A stretch of DNA of 64,000 bases from Branchinecta lynchi. Taxonomy: Eukaryota; Arthropoda; Branchiopoda; Anostraca; Branchinectidae. Below the pieces are notes generated by a model. The model was not told where the DNA came from. It saw only the letters and a program-made list of their open reading frames with translations, and did no database searches. This document shows positions 1 to 11,215 of the stretch, one piece after another (positions within the stretch are counted from its first letter, which is position 1; each line of letters opens with the position of its first letter). The stretch covers positions 33,300,228 to 33,364,227 of the forward strand of contig JAKZAP010000003.1 in the NCBI GenBank assembly GCA_023053575.1. Reading direction: 5' to 3'. The position numbers were made by a program, and so were the translations under genes.

Positions 1-153
1 CTACTTACCCCACGGTAGTCGGATCAGGAAAATGATCATTTCTAAGTCAGTTTGGTGGGGTCCGTAATACGCCTACCAAGTTTCATCGTCCTAGCACATC
101 TGGAAGTGCCCTAACTCAAGATGAGTGGACCGACCGACCGAAAAGTGATCAGT

Positions 154-1138
154 ACAAGACCAAAGGCTTCGATGGGATCCCAAAAATTCAATATTTGATC
201 CAGACAATTGGGTCTTGTCTTCGCCAGATCCAGTCTTCGCCAGACTCCTTGAACATTTTTACTATTAAGATTCAGATAGGCCTACAGATTAAGACCAACA
301 AGCTAATCATCTGAGTTCAGATATGGATTCAGCATATTTGTGTTTACCCCTATAAGTCATATCTGTTTTGATAAAAACTTCCTGCCTTACTTCTACCAAT
401 TTCCCGGTTTCGGCCGAATTCCGGAACTGCCTGTCCGGCAAAAAAAAGAAAGCTAAAAAACGAACTCAGCGTATCTTCTTTTCCCTATACCGAACATCGA
501 ATCAACTTCAAATTAAAATTTAACTCATAACAAATTTTTCAGTTCCAGTCGGATTACGAGCAAACTATTTGTCCGGGTAAAAAATGATTGTCATGCACGG
601 GATTCAGCATCTCGTCTTACCGCTAAATCGGATGTCTAATCAACTACAAATACTTTTAACAATTTTCCGCTTTTGGCTGGATTCCGGGCGAACTACTTGC
701 CCGGCGAGAAAATGGTTTACACCATCGTGTTCAGCATGTCTTCCTACCCCTTAACCGAACATCCAATAAACTTCAAATAAAACTTTTACTTTTAACAAAC
801 TTTCCGGTTTTGGCTTGATTCGGGGTGAACTACTCGTCCGTCGAGAAAATGGTTTTCATCATCGTGTTCAGTATGTCTTCTTACCCCATAATCGACTGTC
901 TCATTAGCTGTTGAAAATTTTTTTGCTTGACCCTTAATTTGAACCCCCTACCCTACCCCTAAATATAGGGGTACAAAGTCTATCTACGAACTCGACCTTA
1001 CTCTTTACCCAAAACCCACACCAAGTTTCATCAAAGTATCTCATTCCCTTCGTGAGTTATCGTGCTTACAGACGGACGGACGAACAACTTTTGCGATGTC
1101 AAAGGTATCCCTCCACTTACATTTTGGGATCGCAAAAA
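154..1138 (+). repeat. Family A pearl-like element, copy A1 (complete)
   Basis: Family A has fixed ends. The left end reads ACAAGACCAAAGG, then GATGGGATCCCAAAA, then a segment with GGGTCTTGTCTTCGCCAG. The core is a variable number of units of about 137 bp, each with a stretch like GCCGGATTCCGGACGAACTA and a TTCAGCATGTCTTCTTACCC stretch. The right end has TTTCATCAAAATATCTCATT, GAGAGTTATCGTGC, a (GACG/GACA)n microsatellite, and CCACTTACGTTTTGGGATCC. This copy has both ends and about four core units. There is no coding capacity. The layout of tandem core, tetranucleotide microsatellite and palindromic ends resembles the oyster 'pearl' and DINE-1/helentron-associated non-autonomous elements; that kinship is inference. 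Confidence 0.85.
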
Positions 1139-1679
1139 CTAGAAGATTTGATCCCAGATTGGTTTTCAGGTGAAAGAAGTACATCATGAGTACGGATGGC
1201 CGACCCCTGGAACAGCCAATGTCCCCCGTTTCGTCAGCAGATACCGGTCTGTGTTCAGTTTCAGGTTAGCTATGTTTGTTTGTTGTAGCTTAACCCTACC
1301 TTCTGTCCTTGTCCTCGCTTCTGCTTTGCTTTGTCTTTACACTTCGACTAACCAAGAGCACAAAATCCAATAGAACCTTCATCTTTGGTCATATAGAGCG
1401 ACTATGAATACCAGACAAAACTGAGCTGAGCTATACATACTTGCTGAGCTTTGTGTTGATGCCCGTCTACTTCTCTCTTCGTCGCTGTGCATATCACAGG
1501 AAAAAGTGTAACAGGCGTACTGACCCGCTCTGCAAAGCGTTACATGTGACGTCACAATGGTAGACAACCAAGCTCGTTTTACTTTCAAAATTTCTTCTGC
1601 GGGGCTTTACTTTGGTATAGCTGTTTGTAGTGGTAAGACCCTGCGCTCGTTTGCGTTGGGCAAGGTATACGTCCTTCAT
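1139..1679. other. No feature recognised
   Basis: Unique-looking sequence with short open frames on both strands, none with a recognisable motif or splice context. Confidence 0.5.
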
Positions 1680-2185
1680 AAAATCCGATGACGAATTGCC
1701 ACCAGAAGCGCTAGAGGAATAATAACAATCACACGTGAGATCCGGGGATAAGTTGTTGTGACGGGTGAATAAGCGATATTAGGCTTTTATTCAAACAAGT
1801 TTGCAACGTATACGTCAGCTATGATTTTTCATCAGCGATATTTCGGCCCTTCTTGGCAAGGGTCCTCGTCAGGCTGTCAATCTTCTGGTTCAAATATCGA
1901 GTCACGCATTAGCCCCGTTGAAAAGTCAGCCAGCACTCAGCACTGAAATCGGAAGCCAGAAATGACAAACTTGATGACGCTTGACAGAACAGAGTTGGGC
2001 ACAGCAAAAAGAGGGAAGAGGCATTTTAAATAGTTTTTTTAACATGGTTAGGCCTAAAGGGGAATTGAAAATAGCTAAACAAACCTGGATAAACGTACAC
2101 CAGGAAGTAACGTGTCATTGTTTTCTTTACGATAGTGCACCTAGCGGCCAAAAAAGAACTAATCTGAGAGGAATTTTATGAGGGG
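1680..2185 (+). repeat. Dispersed repeat family E, copy 1
   Basis: Aligns in blocks with 22890-23235: AATCACACGT, GAATAAGCGAT, TTAGCCCCGT, AAAAGTC..CCAGCA, GGCACTGAA-like and AAGAACTAATCTG. The hammerhead-like copy 1 is inserted between GAATAAGCGAT and TTAGCCCCGT. No reading frame. Confidence 0.65.
1778..1890 (-). repeat. Hammerhead-like repeat, copy 1
   Basis: The minus strand reads GACAGCCTGACGA, then a stem-loop (GGACCCTT..AAGGGCC), GAAATATCGCTGATG, GCTGACGTA and a 3' end TTTGAATAAAA. The core lies at 1841-1872. It interrupts the family E repeat. Confidence 0.65.
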
Positions 2186-2844
2186 CGTATAGGGAATCTG
2201 TTCCAACTTCGCATGATTGTGTTACAGCGAGAGGGAGACGTTCTGGAGACGTATTCTTACGACTGAGCAATGGAGTGATGATTATGAGTCTATCTAATTC
2301 TTTTTTTTTCTGCCAAACTTCAGCACAGATTCTAGTTTATAATGTTTCTCAGATCCTAAGCCTAAAACTGTCGAAAACCCCAGCTAAGTGACGTGCTGTC
2401 CCAATAAATGAAGAAAACTATGAAAGGCGCCGTAGGTGAAGTTTTGGGAAACATTTATGATCTCTTATCTTTTGGGATCCATAATAAAATGGCAGTAATT
2501 ATAGTTTTACTCGGCAATCTTCTGTGAATGCTTACAAAGAAGATTTATGTTCAAACCTTGTCATGTTGGATTTAAAAAGAATCAATTTACTCTTCTGAAA
2601 AAAATATGTATTTTTGGACAAAACCAAATGGTGTTGCTTGCAACCATGCGCTACTGACAAAAAATTCGCAACCGGGCATTTCTCCGCTGGTAGGATTTTC
2701 GTATAAAACCGACTGTGAAACCCGAGAATTATGACCTAATGGTAATTTTGGCAAAATTCCGAAAATTGGGAGAGTATCAGGAGAAATATTTGTCGGAAGA
2801 TGTCGATCGAGAGATCTCCCGAGATATCGGGAGGAGTGGAAGCA
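2186..2844. other. No feature recognised
   Basis: AT-rich; contains a T-run at 2302 and a GAGAGATCTCCCGAGATATC stretch before copy A2. No gene seen. Confidence 0.5.
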
Positions 2845-3228
2845 CTGGTTCAGCATGTCTTCTTACCCCTAAGTCGAACATCTAATCAATGTCAAATCAA
2901 ACTTTTACTTTTAACAAACTTACCGGTTTTTGCCGATAATCGACTATCACATTTGTTTACAAATATTTTTGCTAAGAATTTTTGCTAAAAATATTTGTGC
3001 CGAATTCCGGAAGGACTACAGAGACTACGGCGAGAAAGGGTTTTGGTCGTCGTGTACTGCATATCTTCTTGCCCCATAATCGACTATTATATTAGCTGTT
3101 CAAAAATATTTTGTTTGCCCCTTAATTTGATCTCCCTCCCCAACCCTAAATGTAGGGCTACAGAGCCAATCTACGAACTTGACCTTATCCTTGACCTAAA
3201 AAATCCTCACACCAAGTTTCATCAAAAT
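2845..3228 (+). repeat. Family A partial copy A2
   Basis: Right half of family A: two core-like units, then the TAATTTGA..CCC and ACCAAGTTTCATCAAAATG segments. It stops abruptly at an A-rich tract before the microsatellite, and the left end is missing. Confidence 0.75.
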
Positions 3229-3839
3229 GAAAAAAAAACAAAAAAAAAAAACAAACACGATCCGGCTTGGCTTGTCATCTAAGTTCAAATTAGAAATAAA
3301 TACAAACAAATAACGGAAGAAGAAGAAGTAATATTTGTCCAGCAAGTCGACGGGAATGATTTTGTAAATGATTTTGCACTTTAAGTTTCTGCAAAATCGT
3401 AACACTACCCTGACACTAGCCAACATTATTCTCAACTAATTGAAAATGAAATATGCCCCTTTACGACGATGATCGAGTCCCGGAATGAATTATTCAGTGG
3501 GTCAGACAGTATTCGATAGCTTAGCAGATACACCTGTTCTTATCATGAACAGGTTACCTACTCCCCGGAACCTGCTGTATACCCTTTCCCGGCATCGGCC
3601 GAAACCAGCGATACCGACCATAAGTTAGGCGATTCCGCTTCTAACCATGCTGACTATAATGTTCTAACACGTAGCAACTGGTGCTGGCACCGGGCACTTG
3701 CTGTACATAAAATCCAGATTGGGCAATCCCTTGACTCTTCTTGAAAATTTGGCAGATCACGAGGAAGAAATGACGTAAACAAGTAGCGTACTGCCAAATG
3801 TTCGTTTTTTTTTTTAATTTTTATTAATACATCAGCTTA
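3229..3839. other. No gene; A-rich tract and unique sequence
   Basis: An A-run follows the broken edge of A2. The segment CTACTCCCCGG.ACCTGCTGTA with CCCTTTCCCGG.ATCGG at 3549-3605 recurs at 21450-21500, where a T-run follows, so it is another low-copy repeat. Confidence 0.45.
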
Positions 3840-4135
3840 ATGTTGTTTTGTTTGTTAAAGGACCCCTCGCACTATTTACTTCCAGCATTTTAACATAATT
3901 GAATGAAAACTAGGCTGTTCTTTCAGTGAATTATCCGTTTGGCTGTTTTAAGCCTTTTTTCCAGACCCGCTGACTTATAGCGAAGACCGAAAAAAATTTT
4001 CGGTCTTCGCTGTCGTGTGCAGCAACACACGACAAGTGAGAAAATCAGTGAGGTTTTGATAGAGGCTTTAGAATGTACCGTACGAAGTTCGTGTCTCTGG
4101 GTTTAGAAATTGATAGAGTGATTGAAGTAGATTGC
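3840..4135 (+). repeat. Dispersed repeat family F, copy 1
   Basis: Shares blocks with 10850-11215: AAAGGACCCCTCG, ACTATTTACT, AACTAGGCTGT, TTTGGCTGTTT, CCGTACGAA, TTGCGTTAGTATTATAG. It contains two adjacent perfect hairpins (3979-4033) that copy 2 lacks. Confidence 0.68.
3979..4033. other. Two adjacent perfect hairpins
   Basis: Stem 1: AGCGAAGACCGAAAA (3979-3993) with its exact complement at 3997-4011, loop AAA. Stem 2 follows with no gap: GTCGTGTG (4012-4019), loop CAGCAA, CACACGAC (4026-4033). Function unknown. Confidence 0.85.
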
Positions 4136-4500
4136 GTTAGTATTATAGAACTGGCAAAATATCCTTTAAGATATTTAGAGCTTGCCCAGGCGGGCGCTTC
4201 CGGGTCACGGTCGTTCCATGGCCTGGTTTCAACTGCAGACTTGGACGGGGGTGATCAAGATACTGCAAATGGTAGAATGCTTTCGTTAATTATGTCCTCT
4301 AAGAATATCCAAAAATTGCTAAACCCTTCAGTTCGGCTTTCGCTCTATCCTCTTTTAGCATACGTGGATAATGAGTTTTCAGTGCGGCAAAATAAATCTT
4401 TGCTTATAAGACCTGTGCTCCGGAGAGAAGAATGGTCCGACATTTTGTCGAACATGGCATTTAGGTTCTTCCATTTTGGGATGAGGCTCTAATTTCCGAG
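4136..4500 (+). other. Open stretch of unknown nature
   Basis: A frame from 4073 to 4492 (139 codons) runs out of family F into unique sequence. The predicted protein has no motif I recognise, no signal peptide and no splice context, and the first 40 codons are repeat-derived. Probably chance or an old transposon fragment. Confidence 0.25.
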
Positions 4501-4699
4501 CCAGTCAGTCGGAGATGCCTGTGTCGATCGTAAAGGAAGAGGATTACTATTTCAACTGTAGGGTTTGTCGATATTGTTTGAAATTGCCATCAGCATAAAC
4601 CGTGTAAATGTAGGGATAAGTTGTTGTGTGGGTTGCCATCATGACTCTAGAAATGGATGTATTGATCGCAGTATTGTCCTTACATCCTAGTTTTGCAGC

Positions 4700-5095
4700 C
4701 CTCCATGGCCAACGCGGTGGTTTCTGTGGGGTGAAAGTTGATAGTTTCCTGTTGATGTATTACCCGTAAAAGACCAAAAGTGTATCATACATTCATTTAC
4801 ATTCATTTATTGTGTGAATGCGAAAGTTTGAGTGAACTTAGGTTAGAAATTTTTGGTGTGAACGGAAGGGGAATGGATGAAGAATGGATGTGTGGTGTAA
4901 TAGGGAATAACTGTTTTGGAAATATAAAACAGCTGGTGAGGTTCCTCAGGGTAGCCTTAGCCCATAGGGATAGGTTCCTATAGGAGTTTAATATTTTTTG
5001 TGTGTGGTGTTGTTTTTTTGTTATATACGTATTTGCCATGGCCGTTGGCTTTTAGCGCAAATAAAATCTTATCTTATCTTATCTTATCTATCATA
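4700..5095 (+). pseudogene. LINE ORF2 C-terminal remnant and 3' end
   Basis: The frame at 4780-4983 encodes LLCECESLSELRLEIFGVN and ends LVRFLRVALAHRDRFL. It aligns with the C-terminal segments at 25915-26106 and 39506-39841 (ELRxEIFG..LGRFLK.A..HR..F). It is followed by GCCATGGCCGTTGGCTTTT, AATAAAAT and a (CTTAT)n tail at about 5070-5095, a typical LINE 3' end. Only the last part of the element is present. Confidence 0.7.
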
Positions 5096-5399
5096 TCAAT
5101 ATATCAGCAGTAACTCTTTACTATTGATGTTTCACTCGTAAAAGGAAATACCAAACACTTGGATATGAATTGGCACTGGTGAAGTTAAGCTTAACATCCC
5201 TGGACGGTATAGAAGATATGCACTATTCAATTTGGTCTCCAGTGCCTTGAATCCGAGCATCACCATAACATTCTACCAAATTTTAAACTGAATTGTACAT
5301 ATGAAGTTCAGAGGAGACGTACTTCTGTGCAACGTTTTTAAGAGCTTCACACCCATTGATCTGACCGATTTAAAAAAAAAACATTTTACCTATTTTACA

Positions 5400-5512
5400 A
5401 TTTTTTGTTCACAATTATTTGTTCGTTTTGTGTTGTAGTATCGACGTAACAACGCTATAATTGCAATGCATTTATAATATAGCGAATAAATCTGAATCGA
5501 ATTGAATTGACT
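5400..5512 (+). mobile_element. Non-LTR element 3' end with (GAATT)n tail
   Basis: AT-rich 3' UTR-like sequence ending GCGAATAAATCTGAATCGAA and a short TTGAATTGA repeat. The AATAAA plus pentamer tail is the pattern of the other LINE ends here. No ORF2 sequence is visible upstream. Confidence 0.4.
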
Positions 5513-6739
5513 AAAAGGGTGAAAGCAAGGCTACATAGTCCACATTCCCAGATATTTGATGCTTCCGCACAGTCAAACCAACCCGTCCAGATTTTCGTGA
5601 TTACGATGAAAACTAATTTTGCTGTTCTTCAGCATTTCCTATGTAGGTATATTTTGTCCCACCGTAACTCGGTCAGTTTCTCTTCCTTTTCTCCTACCTC
5701 AACCGTTTGCGTATTTATTGCGTCTTTCAAATGTGCTGCCTGTATGACGAAATCTGGGGGGTCCTGCACCCTGGATTTCCAGAAGTTTTTTTCCTGACTT
5801 CAGCTCCGGATCCGTCTTGACGAAATGGAAATCTGCAATTCGGAAACAAATTTGAAGGGCGAAGCCTGGCTTTTGTATTAGTCACCCAAGAGGCATCAGT
5901 AAGAGATGATATAACGTTCAGTCTGCTACTTTGAGATCCAAGTTTGACGCTTTTTAGACGCAATATTTGTTACCCCACGGAACACAAAATCAAATTGACT
6001 CTTTTGTGAAGGCGGATGTAGCCTATCCAGTATAGTTTGGTTCGTGGTGTGACAGGTCAACTATATCCATCCCATAGGTATATTTTTTTTCTTTTCTAAA
6101 TATCAAGAAAGAAAGTAAGAAAAAAGGCGACAACAGCAAAAAAATCCTCGAGGGCTTGCGTATTGTAAATAATTCAAAATTCATAAGTTACAACCTGCCA
6201 CCTACCAAATTGTAAAAAAAAAAAAAAAAAAAAATCTGGCATATAATACTAACTCATTTCCAAGTTCAATCGTCCCAAAAAAAACACAAAAAAGAAAAAC
6301 AAAAGATTAACTGTAAAGTAAACAGTCAATCGGTTTTTTCTCTCTCTCAGGAAACCGTGTTTATGCCGCTAGCCGCTCTTGGAGGCCTAAAAGCTCACGT
6401 AACATAGGCCCGGTCGAGCGTAAACGACGAATTTGGCATAGGACAAGAAAGATACTCAACTTTCTACCTGACACGTATCCGTATAACTACTGCATAATAA
6501 GTTTTTGGCCAGATCACAAGAGCATTTTGGGTATTAACTCCCAGATGGACCCCACTTGGAAATTTTGACAGTTGTCTGTACCTACTAAAGATAGTGGTAA
6601 CAGGAAATGTTAAGAATACGCCTAGATGCGTTAAAGCACATATGACACGAGAAAGTATTTTTTTGTACTTTGTCACATCCCTTGTGTGCCGTGATAACAA
6701 AGAAATGGTGTTTCTGCGATTTTTATTTTTTAGATCGAA

Positions 6740-6800
6740 AATGTGGGTTTGTTCCGGCCGTCCGTTTGTCTGTCTGCCTATGAGCATCCCCAACGGATCG
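6740..6800 (+). repeat. GTCCGTCTG microsatellite-bearing repeat edge
   Basis: GGCCGTCCGTTTGTCTGTCT followed by GATCGAAGATATTTATGTGA and AAGTTGG, the same layout (microsatellite, then a GATGAAACTTGG-like motif) as families A and C but otherwise different sequence. It may be the edge of a further family; only one copy is seen. Confidence 0.4.
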
Positions 6801-7364
6801 AAGATATTTATGTGAAAGTTGGTTTAGGCGCTCTTTGTGTCGACGCTGGATTCGTAGAAGGTATTTTCCATCAACATTTGTGTGGGGAAGTGGCTTAGAA
6901 AACTTCTTCTTTCCCTATTGATAGACCGAGAACATAGACCGACTAATCTTCGGTTTGAATCCCAATGGTACATTAGACCTTGTTATTTTGAGGCTGCAAG
7001 GGTAAGGGTAGTATCGAAGGGTAAGTCGAAACATCATATCTACTCCCTTCTCGTGAATATTTATCCTATTGCGTCAAAATCTTGATGTGGCGTTATTTTT
7101 GTACAGAAAAGTGGCTTAGGGTAGCAGAACGCTGTCACCGTACGCAGGAAGTCGACTGTTCGTTATGAAACTAATGGAAGCAGATTTGATACTAAATTGT
7201 TAGAGGTACATGGCAGTAAATTAATGAAGTAATTAAAGGTGGTGTTAATAAGAATGACGAGGTGAAAATGGATAGAATACAACCATATTCCAAAATGAAT
7301 AGCTGATCACGTAATCCTTGCCATTGGCTGGCTCCATCACAGAAATGCTTTATCCTCACTTCTT

Positions 7365-7505
7365 TGTAGTTAATTAGGGTTGTGTTCGGTGCAGGAAGGG
7401 TAGTGGTTTCCTATCCTAGCGAGTCATAAAGCTCACTTGCTTCTAGTTAATTAGGGTCATGTTCGTGGCAGGAAGGGTTGTTTCCTGTTTTAGCGAGCGA
7501 AATCA
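7365..7505 (+). repeat. Tandem duplication of about 72 bp
   Basis: TAGTTAATTAGGGTTGTGTT..GGCAGGAAGGGTTG..AGCGAG appears twice in a row with about 15 percent divergence. Confidence 0.65.
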
Positions 7506-7917
7506 TTGGAAGTTCGGGATTTTTCTTTAAAGCTTTAGAATCGTTTCTTTTTAGAATGAACAAAAATGCTGTCCCTCAAATTTACCGAAACAGTGGTAGG
7601 TTATTAAACTAAGCCTGTAGTGGCCTATATTCTTTGAAGTAATAGTATTTACTACTCGTAATTCGCTCTACAAAGAAACAAATAGATTAAATTAATTAAA
7701 TAACAAAGAGAAAACTAGAAAACAAGGATCGCACATAGAACAGAAATTAATACACTAGCACACGAGCAGTTGGTATCGTTAAGGCGCGATAATGCTTCTC
7801 CGGCACTGGCTAGGAGCTAGGACCGGCTAGGACCGTTACCTGGTTTTATGATATTTTTGTAGTTTCGTTTATCTTGTGTCAGTATGAATCTTGTGTCAGT
7901 AATCATTATGAAATGCG

Positions 7918-9444
7918 GTTTTTTGGGATCCCAAAACGTAAGTGGAGGGATACCGATGACATAGCAGAAGTTGTCCGTCTGCCCGTCAGTCTGTCCGTCC
8001 GTCCGTCTGTCCGTCCGTCCGTCCGTCTGTCCGTCTTTTCGTCCGTCTGTCAGCACGATAACTCTCGAAGGGAATTAGATATTTTGATGAAACTTGGTGT
8101 GAAGATTCTCTGGGCCAAGTGTTAGGTAAGTTCGTAGATGGGCTCTGTGTTCCATGTTACAGTGATAGACCAAGGACACTAGTTTTCTTACTGATTATTT
8201 ACTGATTTATAGAGAACAAAACAAAATGTGCACCAATTTTCACAAGTTTCTATCCCCTCATGAACCTCTTCTAGTAACCGATTCTTACTTACAAGTACAT
8301 CTCCCCGTGATGTGGATGGTACCAAACTGTTCTCACGATCAAATACACAAGAAAGAAATAATAGGATTAATAGGTACACCGAATACCAACGTCGCTAACC
8401 CCTCGTCGCCGAAGATGATTATGGTCTAACAGCCGACTGTTGCTTACAAGTACCCTACATTTCTCAAGATTGGGATCGGCCTATTTTTGGTGTCAGTGTG
8501 CACCTCACTACGAAAGTTGTCAACCCCTCCAAACTTTCAAACTGTTGTGTCTCATGAAGGAATTTGTGTAGTAGGCGAGGGGGTTCAAATTAAGGGACAA
8601 ACAAAATATTTTTAAACAGCTAATGTGATAGTTGATTATGGGGTAAGAGGGCATGCTGAGCTCGATGGTGAAAAGCGTTTTCTCGTCCGACAAATAGTAC
8701 GCCCGGAATCCGGCAAAAAACGGAAAGTTGGTTAAAAGTAAAAGTCTCATTTGAAGTTGATTAACTGTTCGATTTAGGGGTAAGTAAACATGCTGACCAC
8801 GAACGTGAAAACCATTTCCTCGCCGGACAAGTAGTTCGTCCGGAATCCGGCAAAAACCGGGAAGTTGGTTAAAAGTAAAAGTTTTATTTGAAGTTTATTA
8901 GATGTTTGATTAGGGGTAAGAAGACATGCTGAATACCATGGTGAAAACCATTTTCTCGCCGGACAAGTCGTTCGTCCGGAATCCGTCAAAAACCGGAAAG
9001 TTGGTTAAAATTAAAAGTTATTTGAAGTTGATTAGAGGACAAGGAGACGCTGAGTCTGTATATGACAATCATTCTTCACCGGGAAATATAATTCGTCCGG
9101 AATCCGGTTGAAATCGGAAATTTGTTTGTAAGTTAAAGTTTTATTTGAAGTTGATTAGATGTCCTTTATAGGGATAAGGAGATACGCTGAATTCATTTCC
9201 TTTGTTTTCTTTTTTTGCTGGACAAGTAGTTCGCTCGGAATTCGGCCGAAACTGGAAATTTGGCAGAAGTAAAGCAGAAAGTTTCGGTCAGTATCATCAA
9301 AATAGATACGGCTGATAGAGGTATATCTGAACTTGGTTTTCTCACATGATCAGCGTGGTGAATACTGGATCTGGCGAAGACAAGACCCAGTTGTCTGGAT
9401 CAAATACTAGATTTTTGGGATCCCATCGAAACCTTAGGTCTTGT
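7918..9444 (-). repeat. Family A copy A3, split by a family B insertion
   Basis: Reverse-oriented copy running from TTTTTTGGGATCCCAAAACG near 7918 to GGGATCCCATCGAAACC and GGTCTTGT near 9444. It has a long GTCCGTCC/GTCTGTCC microsatellite at about 7975-8050. A family B segment interrupts it at about 8146-8560. Core units continue at 8580-9250. One unit reads CTGTATATGACAATC (about 9056), which gives the empty-site sequence for the PiggyBac-type insertion in copy A5. Confidence 0.85.
8146..8565 (+). repeat. Family B segment inserted in copy A3
   Basis: Similar to the arrays at 30440-32620: shared stretches include GTGCACCAATTTTCA, CGATTCTTACTTACAAGT and GAAGATGATTATGG..CTAACAG, and it ends near TCTCATGAAGGAATTTGTG. 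It breaks family A between its CTCTGT and GAGGGGGTTCAAATT segments. No coding capacity. Confidence 0.7.
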
Positions 9445-10849
9445 TTCTTTCAAAAGTAGAGAGTATTTGGTTTTTGATTGATTGATTGAATTTTGTTACC
9501 TGCAAAAGTAGTTAACACAAAGTAAAGAGCATGATAAATATAGTTAAGGAAGACACCCGAAACCAGTTACGGTACGTTAGGTTGAGCGATAGGCTATATA
9601 CTGCATACTGTCTGATTCACTTAATGGGAGCTTCCTTATAGGGCGACAGGCCATATCGAATTTGAGCTATGGATTCCTCTTGTCACATTATACATAAGAG
9701 GATCATGTACATTTAGTGGGCAACTCATAGTGTGAGAACAAAAAAGCGTATTGTGTCCGCAGTCTACCGAATAGGCTAAGGATCAAGAGCCGCACCTAGG
9801 GGCTGTGAACCAAACTGCAACCAAGATGAACATATAACGTATCCAGCTGATTGTAATGGTTTGTGTAATACTCTATATTACTAAGTCCAATACACGCCAG
9901 TGAACCTCGGGAAGAACGAGAAACGTCGCACGAATGATGACTCAGATTATGTGCGAGTCAGTCAACGGCGTTCGTTGGGGACAGTTGTGGTGACGTCCCG
10001 GCTCTTCTGCTAGGCACACGGCGATTCTATATCGGCACGAAGAGTTGGTTTTCATAGTTAGCATGTGTTGCAGATGTGCCATTTCAGTAGACCTTATGGG
10101 GGTGGGGTACAACTAATTTTTGTTTACCATGTCAGGTGTGGACTCAAATTTAATTACTCTTTCTTGGGTAATTCACACCTAGGTTTCGAACATGCCTTGA
10201 AGTAACGTCATTGCTTTGCATTTGCCTTTTGAAACCTGTTTAGGGTCAAAAGATGGTACATAATGGAATAGCTTGTGCTCTTCCGAAATCTTGGGGGAGG
10301 GGGGGGAGGCGCACCCATATGGCGTCTCTGGTATGTAGCCTAGCCTAGTCAAAATTATTTGGTTGTGCTGATGTTTTGTGTAGCCTACTAAAATGAGACC
10401 TAGAATCACCTCAACTGTATTTAAATATAAACAATACACCATAATTTGTGTTCTGTGTTTTAGCTCTGCGGCCAGTTAAGTTATAAGTCACAGACCATGA
10501 AAGTATAATAATTTAACCGTCCTAAATAATCACTCAGGCTGGACGATTAATGGAAAAAATGAAATTTGGCAACAGAATTTTGCCACACCCAACACAGCTC
10601 AGGTCGTCTTTTCTTTTGCCGGACGCCCACACGCTCGTGGATGTGTGCAGAATACCAGCTGGCAAAATGCTGATGTGAAAATTTTTGGCTTGACGCAACA
10701 GATAAGCAAATAATATTAACAGATTACAAGATGACAATAGGCTAATTATTGATTTATTTTAGGAGATATTTTTATGAGACTCTTTAACAAGGCCGACTTT
10801 AGTTTAGAGTTAAAGCAAAGATTTTGTTAGTATGCGTACGTTACTTTCA
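9445..10849. other. No feature recognised
   Basis: Unique-looking sequence. A G-rich run GGGGGAGGGGGGGGAGG at about 10291. A minus-strand frame at 10534-10737 has no motif. Confidence 0.5.
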
Positions 10850-11215
10850 GAGTTAAAGGACCCCTCGTACTATTTACTCTTCAACTTACAATATTTAAGA
10901 ATATTTCAATACTTTAAAACTAGGCTGTGCTTTCAACAAACAACCACGCTTTTGGCTGTTTCAAGTCCTTTCCGAGACCCGTTGACTTGTAGCGAAAACA
11001 AGGAAACAATTTACATAATCGGTTTTTATGATGAAAAACTTCTCGCAGGCAACCGTCGACAGCGTGATACACATCGAATGTTGCAAAACACGGCACGTGA
11101 GAAAATCAGCGTGGTTTGGTTAGAGGGTCTAGAATGCACCGTACGAAATTGGAGTCTCCGGGTTTAGGAATATATGGAGTGATTATGGAAGTAGGTTGCG
11201 TTAGTATTATAGGTA
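10850..11215 (+). repeat. Dispersed repeat family F, copy 2
   Basis: Diverged partner of 3840-4135. In the stretch where copy 1 has hairpins, this copy has longer non-palindromic sequence (about 10995-11095). Confidence 0.65.

Larger units (their letters stand above)
5513..7917. other. No gene recognised
   Basis: Intergenic or intronic sequence with an A-run (6216-6233), the repeat edge at 6740 and the tandem duplication at 7365. Open frames up to 109 codons show no motif. Confidence 0.5.

Noticed and set aside
4073..4492. Host gene of 139 codons
   Set aside because: Its first part is a dispersed repeat shared with 10850-11215 and the rest has no recognisable feature.
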